This document shows, one piece after another, positions 7,159 to 15,313 of a stretch of DNA of 17,498 nucleotides. The DNA is taken from positions 1 to 17,498 of the forward strand of contig CAZRXS010000028.1 in assembly GCA_964604145.1 (NCBI GenBank), in the 5' to 3' direction. How positions within the stretch are numbered: the first letter of the stretch is position 1; each line of letters begins with the position of its first letter. A model generated the notes under the pieces. The model was not told the origin of the DNA. It was given only the letters and a program-made list of their open reading frames with translations, and did no database searches. A program made the position numbers and the translations under genes. The stretch comes from Gudongella sp964604145 (lineage in GTDB: Bacteria; Bacillota; Clostridia; Tissierellales; Tissierellaceae).

Positions 7159-8379
7159 ATGTTAAAAAGCTATTTCGACCCCAAGGATTTCTACAAGGAA
7201 TCAGAGTTGATTAAGCTTACACAAAATTTAATTAGAATCCCAAGCCATAAAGACACTCCAGGTTTTGAAAGAGATGTAGCTGAGTATATTCATCAGTATC
7301 TGCTTAAAGAAGGCATAGATTCAGAGCTTCATCCTGTCGTTAGTGAAAGATCAAATGTAATTGCCAGAATAAAAGGTGATGGTAGTGGCCGTTCCCTTAT
7401 GTTCAATGGTCATACAGATACCGTTCTACCTTATAATATGACAATTGAACCCTTTGCAGCTTGTATAGAAGATAACAAGATATATGGCAGGGGTTCTGTT
7501 GACATGAAGGGTGCTTTGGCTAGCTTTATGATTACACTGATTGCAATAAAAAGAAGTGGCTTTATACCTGGGGGCGATGTAATATTCACCGCAGTTGTTG
7601 GGGAAGAAGGTAAAAGCGAAGGTACTGAATATATCGTAAATTCTGATATAAGAGCAGATGCCGCAATTGTAGGTGAACCTTCTGATTATGAATATGCAAT
7701 TGGCCATAGGGGTCTCGAATGGTTCGATGTAACATTTTATGGAAAAGCCTCACATAGTGGAAAACCTGAACAAGGTGTAAATGCCATCGAGCAAGCTATG
7801 ACCTTTGTAAATAGGGTAAAGCAAGACCTCTATCCAAAACTAAAAGATAAATACAATGAATATATGGGTGGGTCAGTAATGAACTTTGGTACTATATCTG
7901 GTGGAACTGAGCAAAGTACTGTAGCTGATAAATGTATATTAAGAATCGATAGAAGATATATTCCAGGCGAAGATAAAGATACTGTAATGGCCGAATATCA
8001 AGATATAATTGATAGCTTAAAAGCAGAGGATAAAACTTTTAATGCTAAGGTGGAAATTACTCCTGAAAGTGTTTTAGCACTTTATCATCCCCCATTAATA
8101 ACAGATTTTAACGAACCTATTGTTACTGCTGTTAGAGAAAGTATTAGAAGCATTATTGGCAAAGAGCCTACAATAACAAGAGGTATTGGCTGGTCTGATG
8201 CAGCACTATTAAAGACATACGCCAATATACCAACAGTAGTATTGGGTCCTGGGGACTTATCTTTAGCGCACACTGAAAGAGAGTATGTTAAGATAGTCGA
8301 TTTGCTAAATCATGTTGATATTTATAGTAATATAGTTCAAAGCTTCACTAAACTTCCAAAAAGCATAGAAATAGATTAA
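7159..8379 (+). CDS. M20 family metallopeptidase/deacylase (ArgE/DapE/ACY1 type)
   Basis: Zinc-dependent cytosolic amidohydrolase of 406 residues, the usual size for the family. The two-metal site is complete: H85 and D87 in GHTDT, D115 in GRGSVDMKG, catalytic E149 and ligand E150 in GEE, E173 in GEPSDY, and H371 in LAHTEREYV. The inserted dimerisation domain begins near 184, with H199 in ASHSG. The residues fit the ArgE/DapE-like deacylase group (TIGR01910), but substrate cannot be told from sequence: N-acyl amino acids, succinyl-diaminopimelate or dipeptides are all possible. AAAGGGG precedes the ATG by about 10 bases; the closer ATG at 7151 is out of frame. It is monocistronic, ending in a terminator shared with the opposing gene. 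Confidence 0.88.
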   Translation: MLKSYFDPKDFYKESELIKLTQNLIRIPSHKDTPGFERDVAEYIHQYLLKEGIDSELHPVVSERSNVIARIKGDGSGRSLMFNGHTDTVLPYNMTIEPFAACIEDNKIYGRGSVDMKGALASFMITLIAIKRSGFIPGGDVIFTAVVGEEGKSEGTEYIVNSDIRADAAIVGEPSDYEYAIGHRGLEWFDVTFYGKASHSGKPEQGVNAIEQAMTFVNRVKQDLYPKLKDKYNEYMGGSVMNFGTISGGTEQSTVADKCILRIDRRYIPGEDKDTVMAEYQDIIDSLKAEDKTFNAKVEITPESVLALYHPPLITDFNEPIVTAVRESIRSIIGKEPTITRGIGWSDAALLKTYANIPTVVLGPGDLSLAHTEREYVKIVDLLNHVDIYSNIVQSFTKLPKSIEID

Positions 8380-8400
8380 GGAAAACCTTAATCTATTTCT
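8367..8400. terminator. Bidirectional terminator shared by convergent genes
   Basis: A perfect 14-bp inverted repeat (8367-8380 and 8387-8400) with loop GAAAAC. It is followed by TTTCTACAA on the plus strand and, on the minus strand, by a T-rich run after a few bases. The stem contains the stop codons of both convergent genes, the peptidase TAA (8377-8379) and the VOC-gene TAG (8393-8395). Confidence 0.85.
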
Positions 8401-8755
8401 TTTCTACAATTTGAACTTTATAGCCATTTGGATCTATAATAAATAAAAATCTAAAGTTTGGATTGGGGCTAAATGGTCCACTATGTACCTTTATATCTTT
8501 TTCTTTTAAAAAATCTATAAATTCATCAAGCGATTCAACTTCAAAGCCAATGGATATACCTTCGCCTGTGCAATCACTGTTGTATTCATTGTCATATATT
8601 AACTCTATCTTTGTTTCTCCCTCACCAAGAAAACAAATTTCTATATCATCTCCCTGATTAAATTTTTTTTGAATTTTAAGCCCGATAATCTCGCTATAGA
8701 ATTTTACCGACTCATCAAGGTCCTTAACTCTTAAAGTACTCCAACAGTATTTCAT
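8393..8755 (-). CDS. VOC (glyoxalase/bleomycin-resistance fold) family protein
   Basis: Small cytosolic protein of 120 residues with the two beta-alpha-beta-beta-beta modules of the vicinal oxygen chelate fold: LRVKDLDESVKFYSEIIGL (8-26) at the start of module 1 and the D-P-N-G-Y-K-V-Q-I-V-E ending (108-118) of module 2. Compared with glyoxalase I, only E51 of the four metal ligands remains; the others appear as W5, I67 and Q115. It is therefore probably not a classical glyoxalase I, and its substrate is unknown. The start at 8755 is chosen because GGGAGGG lies 6 bases before that ATG; a TTG at 8770 overlaps this ribosome site. It is downstream of the YhhN-like gene by 74 bases. Confidence 0.85.
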   Translation of the reverse strand: MKYCWSTLRVKDLDESVKFYSEIIGLKIQKKFNQGDDIEICFLGEGETKIELIYDNEYNSDCTGEGISIGFEVESLDEFIDFLKEKDIKVHSGPFSPNPNFRFLFIIDPNGYKVQIVEKK

Positions 8756-8829
8756 CAAAATCCCTCCCAAATTTATTACTCTATTTTAGTTTTAGAAGCA
8801 TATTGGTCCTTATTGGACAATACTATTTT

Positions 8830-9534
8830 TTACGACACAGTTGAAACAATAGCTAACAAAACCCATCCAGGAATATAAAAAAGCCAAACAAGGTTTATGG
8901 GAATTATGCTCTTGATTAGGTAGAAATTAGGATAGAACAAATCAAAAGCAACTCCCAAATCACAAGATACCATTAAAATTCCTGAAAGAGCTATCATAAT
9001 AGATCTTTTTTTAGTAAAAGTATCTTTAAATAAAAATAAAACTGAACTCCATGACATAATAAGAAGAGCTAGCAACAATATAGAACTTATGCTTTTTAAA
9101 AAAATTCCTTCTACAAACAAGTTCAAATTCTTAAACAAAAGTAATGCTAGCATTATAAAAGGTGTAGCTAATAATACATCTTTTATATTCAATTTATATG
9201 ATTTTAAATATATCAGTGCTAGAAAAATATAGGCAAGTGTAAAAGGAATAAAACCTAGAAAAGCTAAATCTTGTTCAAATCCTTCTATTGCATTTCCTAA
9301 TACAAGAAAAAAATCACCAGCCACCATTAAAATAAAAACAATACTTACTCTTTTAAATTGCTCCTCTTTTTTACTCCAAAGGATTAATATGGTAAGAGAA
9401 AGCATCGTTAAAAACCTTAGCCAAGAAATAAGAGTAAAATTTATACGGTAGTACTCCATTCCTAGGATTAAAGTTAATAAGAGTGAATAAATCACAACTA
9501 TCTTTTTTTGTTTAGGGCTTAATTTAGAATTCAA
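8830..9534 (-). CDS. Polytopic membrane protein, possibly YhhN (lysoplasmalogenase-like) family
   Basis: Protein of 234 residues, almost entirely hydrophobic with about seven to eight helices (roughly 12-28, 36-53, 62-80, 90-110, 119-135, 150-170, 178-195, 212-231). Two helix-embedded acidic sites, G73-D74-F-F-L and S190-C-D192, stand where YhhN/TMEM86 proteins keep conserved aspartates. The overall similarity is weak, so the family call is tentative. The start codon is TTG at 9532-9534: AGAGG lies upstream, an in-frame TGA occurs two codons before the TTG, and the nearby ATG (9539-9541) is out of frame. It follows the amylase gene by 49 bases on the same strand and may be co-transcribed. Confidence 0.6.
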   Translation of the reverse strand: MNSKLSPKQKKIVVIYSLLLTLILGMEYYRINFTLISWLRFLTMLSLTILILWSKKEEQFKRVSIVFILMVAGDFFLVLGNAIEGFEQDLAFLGFIPFTLAYIFLALIYLKSYKLNIKDVLLATPFIMLALLLFKNLNLFVEGIFLKSISSILLLALLIMSWSSVLFLFKDTFTKKRSIMIALSGILMVSCDLGVAFDLFYPNFYLIKSIIPINLVWLFYIPGWVLLAIVSTVS

Positions 9535-9583
9535 TTTTCATACCTCTATTTATAATAGATACTCATTTTTTAAGATTGTTTTA

Positions 9584-11026
9584 TCACTCCTGTTTGACCC
9601 AAACGCTAACTCCTGGGCTAGGAGTAAAAAACTCTCCGAAACCTTCACTGTCAATAATTACTTTTTTGTCAGCTTTAGAAAGTCGGTCTATATATTCAGT
9701 GCCTTCTAGCTCTTCTACAAACATTCTAATTTTCGCATTTTCTTTTGTGGAAATTACTATTGCAGTTTTCCTTGGGTGTTCCTTTGTACCTTTTCTGACC
9801 CATCCAATTTGATGTGGGTCTTCAAAGTAATCTTCCTGTTCACCATAACAATAGTTTCGCCTTAAATCTATTAACTTATTTATAGTGTTTTTTATTCCCT
9901 CATAAGAATTTTCTCCATTTGTTCCATAATAATCACCATAAAACACACTTGGGTAACCTTCATTTCTCAGAAGAATAATGGAATATGCTATTTCCTTAAA
10001 CCAAAGTTCTACAGATTTTATTAATTCATTTGCTTGGGAATCATGGTTATCTACAAAAGTCACTACAGCAAGGGCATCATTTTTTAATAAGCTCTCATCT
10101 AAGATGGTTCTTAAATCATAATCTTCTACATTTTGCGAAATAGCTTTAAAAGCATAATGTAGGGGAACATCAAATAAGTCAATCATATGATTTGTACTAT
10201 CCAGATAAGATTTTAGAGTTTCTAGCTCTCTACTCCAATATTCACCAAAGATATAAAAATCTTCCCCAAACTCAGATCTAAGGTTCTTTACAAATTCATT
10301 TATAAAATGAATATCTATGTGCTTCAAAGCATCTAATCTAAATCCATCTACATCTGTCTCTTTTACAAACCAAATTGACCATTTTTTAAGTTCTTCTATT
10401 ACAGCAGGATGTGCATGGTCTATATTTGCAAACATCAAAAAATCAAAGTTTCCTTTTTCATTAGATACACCTAAGTTCCACCCTTTATTTTTACCGAGTA
10501 TTCTAAAAATAGCGTTTTCGTCTCTTAAGTTATCAAAATCAATTCCATTGAAATGATTAAAATTCCATTTAAAAGATGAATATTTATTGTTTCTACCAGG
10601 AAAATCAAAACCAGTCCAACCCTCAATCTCCATTTCTTCACTTACTTCATTAGTCCTGTCGTTACTATCAACTTTTATGGCCTTAAATTTTTCTGGTCGA
10701 TCAGCACCAGCCATATGATTTAAAACAACATCTGCATATACTTTAAGACCAAGATTGTGATATTCGTCAATCATGTCAATAAGTTCTTCTTTTGTACCGT
10801 ACTTTGTTCTAATACTACCTTTTTGGTCAAATTCTCCAAGATCATAAATATCATATACTCCATAGCCAACATCATTTGTCCCTGTTGCTTTAAAAACAGG
10901 TGGTAACCATATTGCACCAAATCCTGCATCTTTAAGCTCTCTAGCTCTCTCTTTCATGGTTTTATAATACTGCCCATCATCTTCTAAACACCATTCAAAT
11001 GCCTGAAACATAACTAACTTTTCCAT
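9584..11026 (-). CDS. Cytoplasmic alpha-amylase, GH13 family
   Basis: Glycoside hydrolase of 480 residues acting on alpha-1,4-glucans. There is no signal peptide, so it should act on internal glycogen or imported maltodextrins. The GH13 regions are all present: DVVLNH (99-104), GFRLDALKH with nucleophile D232, FGEYW with acid/base E262, and FVDNHD with D329. The MEKLVMFQAFEW start and the spacing of the catalytic triad match Bacillus liquefying-type amylases (GH13 subfamily 5). The ATG at 11024-11026 is preferred: AGAGGTG lies six bases upstream, and the alternative GTG at 11033 is part of that ribosome site. It is 120 bases after the metal-permease gene. No clear promoter or terminator was found in that gap, though a TTGACT lies at 11103-11098. 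Confidence 0.92.
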   Translation of the reverse strand: MEKLVMFQAFEWCLEDDGQYYKTMKERARELKDAGFGAIWLPPVFKATGTNDVGYGVYDIYDLGEFDQKGSIRTKYGTKEELIDMIDEYHNLGLKVYADVVLNHMAGADRPEKFKAIKVDSNDRTNEVSEEMEIEGWTGFDFPGRNNKYSSFKWNFNHFNGIDFDNLRDENAIFRILGKNKGWNLGVSNEKGNFDFLMFANIDHAHPAVIEELKKWSIWFVKETDVDGFRLDALKHIDIHFINEFVKNLRSEFGEDFYIFGEYWSRELETLKSYLDSTNHMIDLFDVPLHYAFKAISQNVEDYDLRTILDESLLKNDALAVVTFVDNHDSQANELIKSVELWFKEIAYSIILLRNEGYPSVFYGDYYGTNGENSYEGIKNTINKLIDLRRNYCYGEQEDYFEDPHQIGWVRKGTKEHPRKTAIVISTKENAKIRMFVEELEGTEYIDRLSKADKKVIIDSEGFGEFFTPSPGVSVWVKQE

Positions 11027-11146
11027 AGCTTTCACCTCTAATGATTATTTATATTAAAGTAAATCATACTTCTCTGTGGCTTTATGACATCTTAAAAAGT
11101 CAAAAGATTGTTCTTTATATTGATTACAGTACCATATTTTTGTTTA

Positions 11147-12277
11147 CTAGCTGATTTTAAAGCTGGATACTATATCTTCATAACTTGAAATAGTATATTC
11201 TCTACCTTCTTCTGTTAATTTTAATATATTATCTTTTTCGACTATTCTTTTTTCTTTTTTCAACTTTGTCACAATATCATCTAGGAAATCTCTCTTCCAA
11301 TTTAAGTGATTGTAAATAGTATCAACGCCATTTTCAATCCATTCATTTTCATCACCTTCATGGTTAAGTATGTGAAATAGCATAGATTTTGCGGCAAAAT
11401 CCACAGTTTGTAGTTTTCTTCTTCTTAATACTGTTACTATCCCTCTCTCTGGAGCAAATACAAATACCAAGGTAAAGGTAAATCCTGTTGCCATCGCCAT
11501 TGATCCTGCAATAGAAACATCAATAAGGGCTGCAAACTGATAGCCTAATACTGCATTAAAAGCTCCTACCGCTCCACTTATAAAGAGCATTCTCTTTAAA
11601 TCATCTGTCACCAAATACGCCGTTACAGGTGGCCCTATCATAAATGCAATTACAAGTATTGATCCTACTGCTTGAAAGGCACCCACAGCAGTAATGGAAA
11701 CTGAAGTCATAAGTGCATAATGGACAAGCGTAGGTGCAAAGCCAAGAGCTGCTGCAAGACCTGAATCAAATGTAGCTATTTTTAGCTCTTTAAAAAACAG
11801 ACTTACAAATACAAAGTTTAAAATCAAAATAATGCCCATTGAATAAATTGATTTAGCTCCAATATCTAACCCTGCGATTACTAGTCTATCAAATGGTGCA
11901 AAAGCCAATTCTCCTAATAATACGGAATCTGTGTCTAGATGAACAGAGCCTGCATATTTAGATATAATTATAATTGCAACAGAAAATAGCAATGGAAATA
12001 CTATTCCAATAGCTGAGTCTTCTGCAACAAGCTGTGTCTTGTTAAGTAATTCGACAAGGTAAACTGTTAACACCCCCACAATTGTAGCACCCAGTATTAA
12101 AAATGGGGAATTTAAATCTTCAACTATAAAAAAAGCAACTACAATACCTAAAAGAATTGTGTGGGTTATTGCATCTGTCATCATTGCCATTTTCCTCAGG
12201 ACCAAAAACACTCCAGGAATAGAACATGCAACAGCAACTATTACTGCTATTATTTGTATCTCCACTTGTGGTGACAT
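11147..12277 (-). CDS. Metal ABC transporter permease 2 with winged-helix-like tail (TroD/ZnuB type)
   Basis: Inner-membrane permease of 376 residues. Hydrophobic helices fill about residues 5-275, in the ABC-3 (PF00950) pattern, including LRKMAMMTDAITHTILLG (27-44) and the GSILVIAFMIGPPVTAYLVT segment (205-224). The last 80 residues are hydrophilic and helical, ending ILKLTEEGREYT (351-362), which resembles the wing and final helix of DtxR/MntR-like winged-helix proteins. The family normally has about 280-300 residues, so this tail is an addition. It starts 2 bases after the stop of permease 1, and its ribosome site AAAGGAGGAG lies inside that gene's last codons. It probably forms a heterodimer with permease 1. 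Confidence 0.88.
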   Translation of the reverse strand: MSPQVEIQIIAVIVAVACSIPGVFLVLRKMAMMTDAITHTILLGIVVAFFIVEDLNSPFLILGATIVGVLTVYLVELLNKTQLVAEDSAIGIVFPLLFSVAIIIISKYAGSVHLDTDSVLLGELAFAPFDRLVIAGLDIGAKSIYSMGIILILNFVFVSLFFKELKIATFDSGLAAALGFAPTLVHYALMTSVSITAVGAFQAVGSILVIAFMIGPPVTAYLVTDDLKRMLFISGAVGAFNAVLGYQFAALIDVSIAGSMAMATGFTFTLVFVFAPERGIVTVLRRRKLQTVDFAAKSMLFHILNHEGDENEWIENGVDTIYNHLNWKRDFLDDIVTKLKKEKRIVEKDNILKLTEEGREYTISSYEDIVSSFKIS

Positions 12278-12279
12278 AT

Positions 12280-13413
12280 CTACTCCTCCTTTAGAATAGG
12301 ATGATTATTTATATAATCTAACCCCTTATTTGTAATAAACCAATTATTGTTATTCTCTTCTTTAACATATCCATCTTTCTCTAGAGTATATAATATTTCC
12401 TCTAACTGCTTAACTTTCTTTCCACCCTTTGTTTTAATGGGCTTTATAACAGAAATATTATGGCTATGGCCTGGATCTTTGTGATTAATTTCTAGTTCAT
12501 ACAAGCTCTTTAGTACTTTATCTTCATTGATTTGTTTTGCCGTTTCTATTTCTCTTATATATCTCCAAAATAAACCTCTATTAGGTGCAAAACCTATACT
12601 AATCAATACAATTATGCTCACTACAATAACAATAGATGGCCCTGTAGGCATAGATTTAATTGAAGAGCTAATTATAGTACCTACTACACCTGAAACGGCT
12701 CCAAAAATGGAGGCTAGAAAAACCATAACTGATAGCTTGTCTGTCCACTGCCTAGCAGCTACCCCTGGAGCTATCAACATAGCACTCATAAGGATTACTC
12801 CTACTGTTTGAAGTCCAATAATAATGGATGCTACTATCAGTCCTGATATTAAAAAAGATATGCTTTTTGATGAAATTCCTATGCTATCAGAAAATTCTGG
12901 ATCAAAAGAAACGATTTTAAGCTCCTTCCAAAATAATAAGACCATGAAAATTATTATCAATCCAACAAATAACACTGTGTATACATCTTTTTTTAGAAGG
13001 GTCGATGCTTGTCCAAATATAAACTTATCCAAACCTGCTTGATTTGCATTTGGTATCTTTTGTATATAGGTTAATAACACTAGGCCAGCACCAAAAAAGA
13101 CTGATAACACTAGACCCAAGGCACTATCAAATTTTATTCTTGAATACTTATCGATAGCTATAACCACTCCTGTTGCTAGTAATCCAGCAATCAATGCCCC
13201 TATTAAGAGTATGCTTGTATCCTTTATTTGTACAAGGAGAAAGGCAAGTGCTATTCCTGGTAAGGCAGCATGGGAAACAACATCACCTAGCAAGCTCTGT
13301 TTTCTTAAAACTGCAAAGCTCCCAATAACTCCACTTACTATCCCTAAAAGTGCAGAGCCCATACTTACAATTTGGATTGTGTAGTCTGAAAAAAATATTT
13401 TTAACGCTTCCAT
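12280..13413 (-). CDS. Metal ABC transporter permease 1 with winged-helix-like tail (TroC/MntC type)
   Basis: Inner-membrane ABC-3 family permease of 377 residues. The membrane part covers about 10-280, with LRKQSLLGDVVSHAALPGIA (36-55) and GVILMSAMLIAPGVAARQWT (205-224) matching family-typical segments. Residues about 295-377 form a soluble tail: KQLEEILYTLEKDGYVKEEN (335-354), then W358-F-I-T-N-K-G-L-D, a winged-helix-like pattern. Similar tails are known in MntC/TroC-type permeases. The gene starts 4 bases after the ATPase stop, with AGAGG at about 11 bases. A histidine-containing stretch, H311-K-D-P-G-H-S-H318, in the linker could contact metal, but this is speculative. Confidence 0.88.
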   Translation of the reverse strand: MEALKIFFSDYTIQIVSMGSALLGIVSGVIGSFAVLRKQSLLGDVVSHAALPGIALAFLLVQIKDTSILLIGALIAGLLATGVVIAIDKYSRIKFDSALGLVLSVFFGAGLVLLTYIQKIPNANQAGLDKFIFGQASTLLKKDVYTVLFVGLIIIFMVLLFWKELKIVSFDPEFSDSIGISSKSISFLISGLIVASIIIGLQTVGVILMSAMLIAPGVAARQWTDKLSVMVFLASIFGAVSGVVGTIISSSIKSMPTGPSIVIVVSIIVLISIGFAPNRGLFWRYIREIETAKQINEDKVLKSLYELEINHKDPGHSHNISVIKPIKTKGGKKVKQLEEILYTLEKDGYVKEENNNNWFITNKGLDYINNHPILKEE

Positions 13414-13417
13414 ATAA

Positions 13418-14158
13418 TCACTCGCCTCTTAAAATTTTCCCGGTGCTTCGATAAGTTTTCTTTAAATTTTCTTCTGTGAACACTTCTGAAATGGGCCCAC
13501 TTGCAATTATTTGTGTATTTAAAAGTGTTACCCAATCAAAGTATTCAGGAACGGTCTGTAAATCATGGTGTACAACTACTAAGGTTTTCCCTAAAAATCG
13601 AAGTTCCTTTAAGATTTCTATTACCGCTCTCTCTGTTTTTGCATCAACACCCTGAAAAGGCTCATCCATAAAATAAATATCCGCATCTTGTACAAGGGCT
13701 CTTGCAAGAAAAACTCTTTGCTGCTGTCCTCCTGATAGTTGGCTTATTTGTCTCTTTGCATAATCCTCCATTCCAACCTTAATAATTGCCTCCATTGCTA
13801 GGTCTTTGTCTTCCTTAGTTGTTCTTTTTATCCAACCGATATGCCCATAACGTCCCATCATTACTACATCCAAAACAGTAGTTGGAAAATCCCAGTCTAC
13901 ACTGCCTCTTTGAGGAACATATCCAATATTCTTTCTCTGATTTGCATATGTATCTCCATTAAATGTTACACTACCCGATATTGGTTTTATTAAATCTAAC
14001 ATTGCCTTTATAAGTGTTGATTTACCCGCGCCATTTGGTCCTACGATTGCCATTAATATCCCATTTGGAACCCTTAAGTCAACATCCCACAATACAGGTT
14101 TAACTTGGTATGCAACTGTCATATCCTCTACTTCTATAATATAATTTTCATCCATCAT
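13418..14158 (-). CDS. Metal ABC transporter ATP-binding protein (TroB/ZnuC type)
   Basis: Cytoplasmic ATPase of 246 residues driving the metal importer. All motifs are intact: Walker A GPNGAGKST (40-48), Q-loop Q83 in VPQRG, signature LSGGQQQR (141-148), Walker B IYFMDEP (161-167), and switch histidine H198 in VVVHHD. The YVPQRGSVDWDFPTTVLDVVMMG type of segment is characteristic of manganese/zinc/iron importer ATPases. The gene starts 20 bases after the binding-protein gene with AGGGG as ribosome site, and its end abuts permease 1, so it is the second gene of the operon. Confidence 0.95.
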   Translation of the reverse strand: MMDENYIIEVEDMTVAYQVKPVLWDVDLRVPNGILMAIVGPNGAGKSTLIKAMLDLIKPISGSVTFNGDTYANQRKNIGYVPQRGSVDWDFPTTVLDVVMMGRYGHIGWIKRTTKEDKDLAMEAIIKVGMEDYAKRQISQLSGGQQQRVFLARALVQDADIYFMDEPFQGVDAKTERAVIEILKELRFLGKTLVVVHHDLQTVPEYFDWVTLLNTQIIASGPISEVFTEENLKKTYRSTGKILRGE

Positions 14159-14178
14159 AATTATCGCCCCTAACTACT

Positions 14179-15111
14179 TTATTTTAATGCATCAACAATT
14201 GTGTCTATATTAGCCCTAACAGTCCCTATATAGGTACCTGCACTTGTTCCAGAACTTCCTAGTGAATCTGAAAATAATTCTCCCCCTATTTCCACATTAA
14301 ATCCCTGTGCTGCAACAGCTTCTTGCAAAGCCTCTATATTCTTTCTTGGTACTGAAGATTCTACAAAAATTGCTTTTATCTCATTATTAGCTATATATGT
14401 AGCAAGGTCTCTTACATCTCCAGTTCCAGCTTCTGATGCTGTAGAAATTCCTTGTAAGCCTCTTACTTCAAAACCATAAGCTTGACCAAAATAAGAAAAA
14501 GCATCATGAGCTGTAACAAGCACCCTTTTTTTATCTTCTAATTCATTAGCTCTATCTAAAACGTATTTATGAAGATCATCTAACTCTATTAAATAAGCCT
14601 TATAATTAGCTTTATACATATCTTCGTTTTCTGGATCTAATTCAACAAATCCATCATAGACTACTTTAGCTGCATCTTTCCATAATAAAACATTAAACCA
14701 AATATGCGGATCATATAAAGATGATGAATCATCTATCATAATAAGATCTTCTTCACTAAATCCTTTAGCTACTTCAACAACCAATTGTTCTCCGCTTTCC
14801 AGATTTTCAAATACATCACCCATTTTACCTTCTAAGTGCAAACCATTAAATACAACCATATCTGCATTTTGCATCTTCTTTACATCTCCAGCACTTGCTT
14901 TGTAAAGATGAGGGTCAATACCAGGTCCCATTAAGCCTTCTACTTTTAGAGAATCCCCACTAATTACTCGAGATAAATCTGCTAACATAGTTGTAGTTGT
15001 AACAACACTAAAATTGCCATCATTATTATCCACATCTGGCTGCTTAGCACAAGCTGTAAATACTGAGATCACTAAGACTACAGTTATTAATAAATATATT
15101 ATTTTTTTCAT
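14179..15111 (-). CDS. Metal ABC transporter substrate-binding lipoprotein (TroA/ZnuA/MntA type)
   Basis: Extracytoplasmic binding lipoprotein of 310 residues, first gene of the importer operon. The signal peptide ends in a lipobox, F-T-A-C21, so the mature protein is lipid-anchored at C21. The cluster A-I metal ligands are visible: H68 in DPHLY, H136 in DPHIW, H202 in TAHDAFSYF and D282 in LFSDSLG. Three His plus Asp is the TroA/ZnuA pattern; manganese-specific PsaA/MntC proteins have Glu at the third place. The His-rich loop common in ZnuA is absent. Zinc, manganese or iron are therefore all possible, with zinc or mixed specificity somewhat favoured. AGGAGG precedes the ATG. Confidence 0.93.
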   Translation of the reverse strand: MKKIIYLLITVVLVISVFTACAKQPDVDNNDGNFSVVTTTTMLADLSRVISGDSLKVEGLMGPGIDPHLYKASAGDVKKMQNADMVVFNGLHLEGKMGDVFENLESGEQLVVEVAKGFSEEDLIMIDDSSSLYDPHIWFNVLLWKDAAKVVYDGFVELDPENEDMYKANYKAYLIELDDLHKYVLDRANELEDKKRVLVTAHDAFSYFGQAYGFEVRGLQGISTASEAGTGDVRDLATYIANNEIKAIFVESSVPRKNIEALQEAVAAQGFNVEIGGELFSDSLGSSGTSAGTYIGTVRANIDTIVDALK

Positions 15112-15124
15112 TATATAATCCTCC

Positions 15125-15181
15125 TATACCCCATTTTTTTATTTTTTCTACAAAAATACCTTATAACTCTTTATACCCCAT
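15125..15181 (-). promoter_or_regulatory. Leader of the metal-importer operon with two 10-base direct repeats
   Basis: The minus strand carries ATGGGGTATA twice, at 15181-15172 and 15134-15125, 47 bases apart. The upstream copy overlaps a possible -10 (TATAAA); the downstream copy touches the AGGAGG ribosome site. No convincing -35 or known metal-regulator box was found. The operon must start within 15112-15261, because a terminator isolates it from the fur gene. Confidence 0.35.
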
Positions 15182-15251
15182 ATAAAATCAAATCCATCTA
15201 ATATAAGAAAAAGTGTTTTCAGTATTATTTCCTTTTATTGCTAATATTATA

Positions 15252-15301
15252 GAACTAAAATAAAAAGAAGCAGACTCCGTTTCACTAGCCTGCCACTTTT
15301 T
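15252..15301 (-). terminator. Rho-independent terminator of the Fur-family gene
   Basis: On the minus strand, AAAAAGTGGCAGGCT (15301-15287) pairs with AGTCTGCTTCTTTTT (15276-15262). This gives a 15-position stem with one T-T mismatch and two G-U pairs, a 10-base loop and a following ATTTTA tract. It begins 12 bases past the regulator's stop and separates it from the importer operon. Confidence 0.85.
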
Positions 15302-15313
15302 ATTCTAAATCTA

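Noticed and set aside
10317..10556. Plus-strand ORF inside the amylase gene
   Set aside because: It is a shadow of the amylase coding frame. The same holds for the other opposite-strand ORFs inside the permease, peptidase, LOR/SDH and DUF1846 genes.
11036..11146. TTGACT at 11103-11098 as a full amylase promoter
   Set aside because: No -10-like hexamer lies 16-18 bases downstream, so the element is incomplete.
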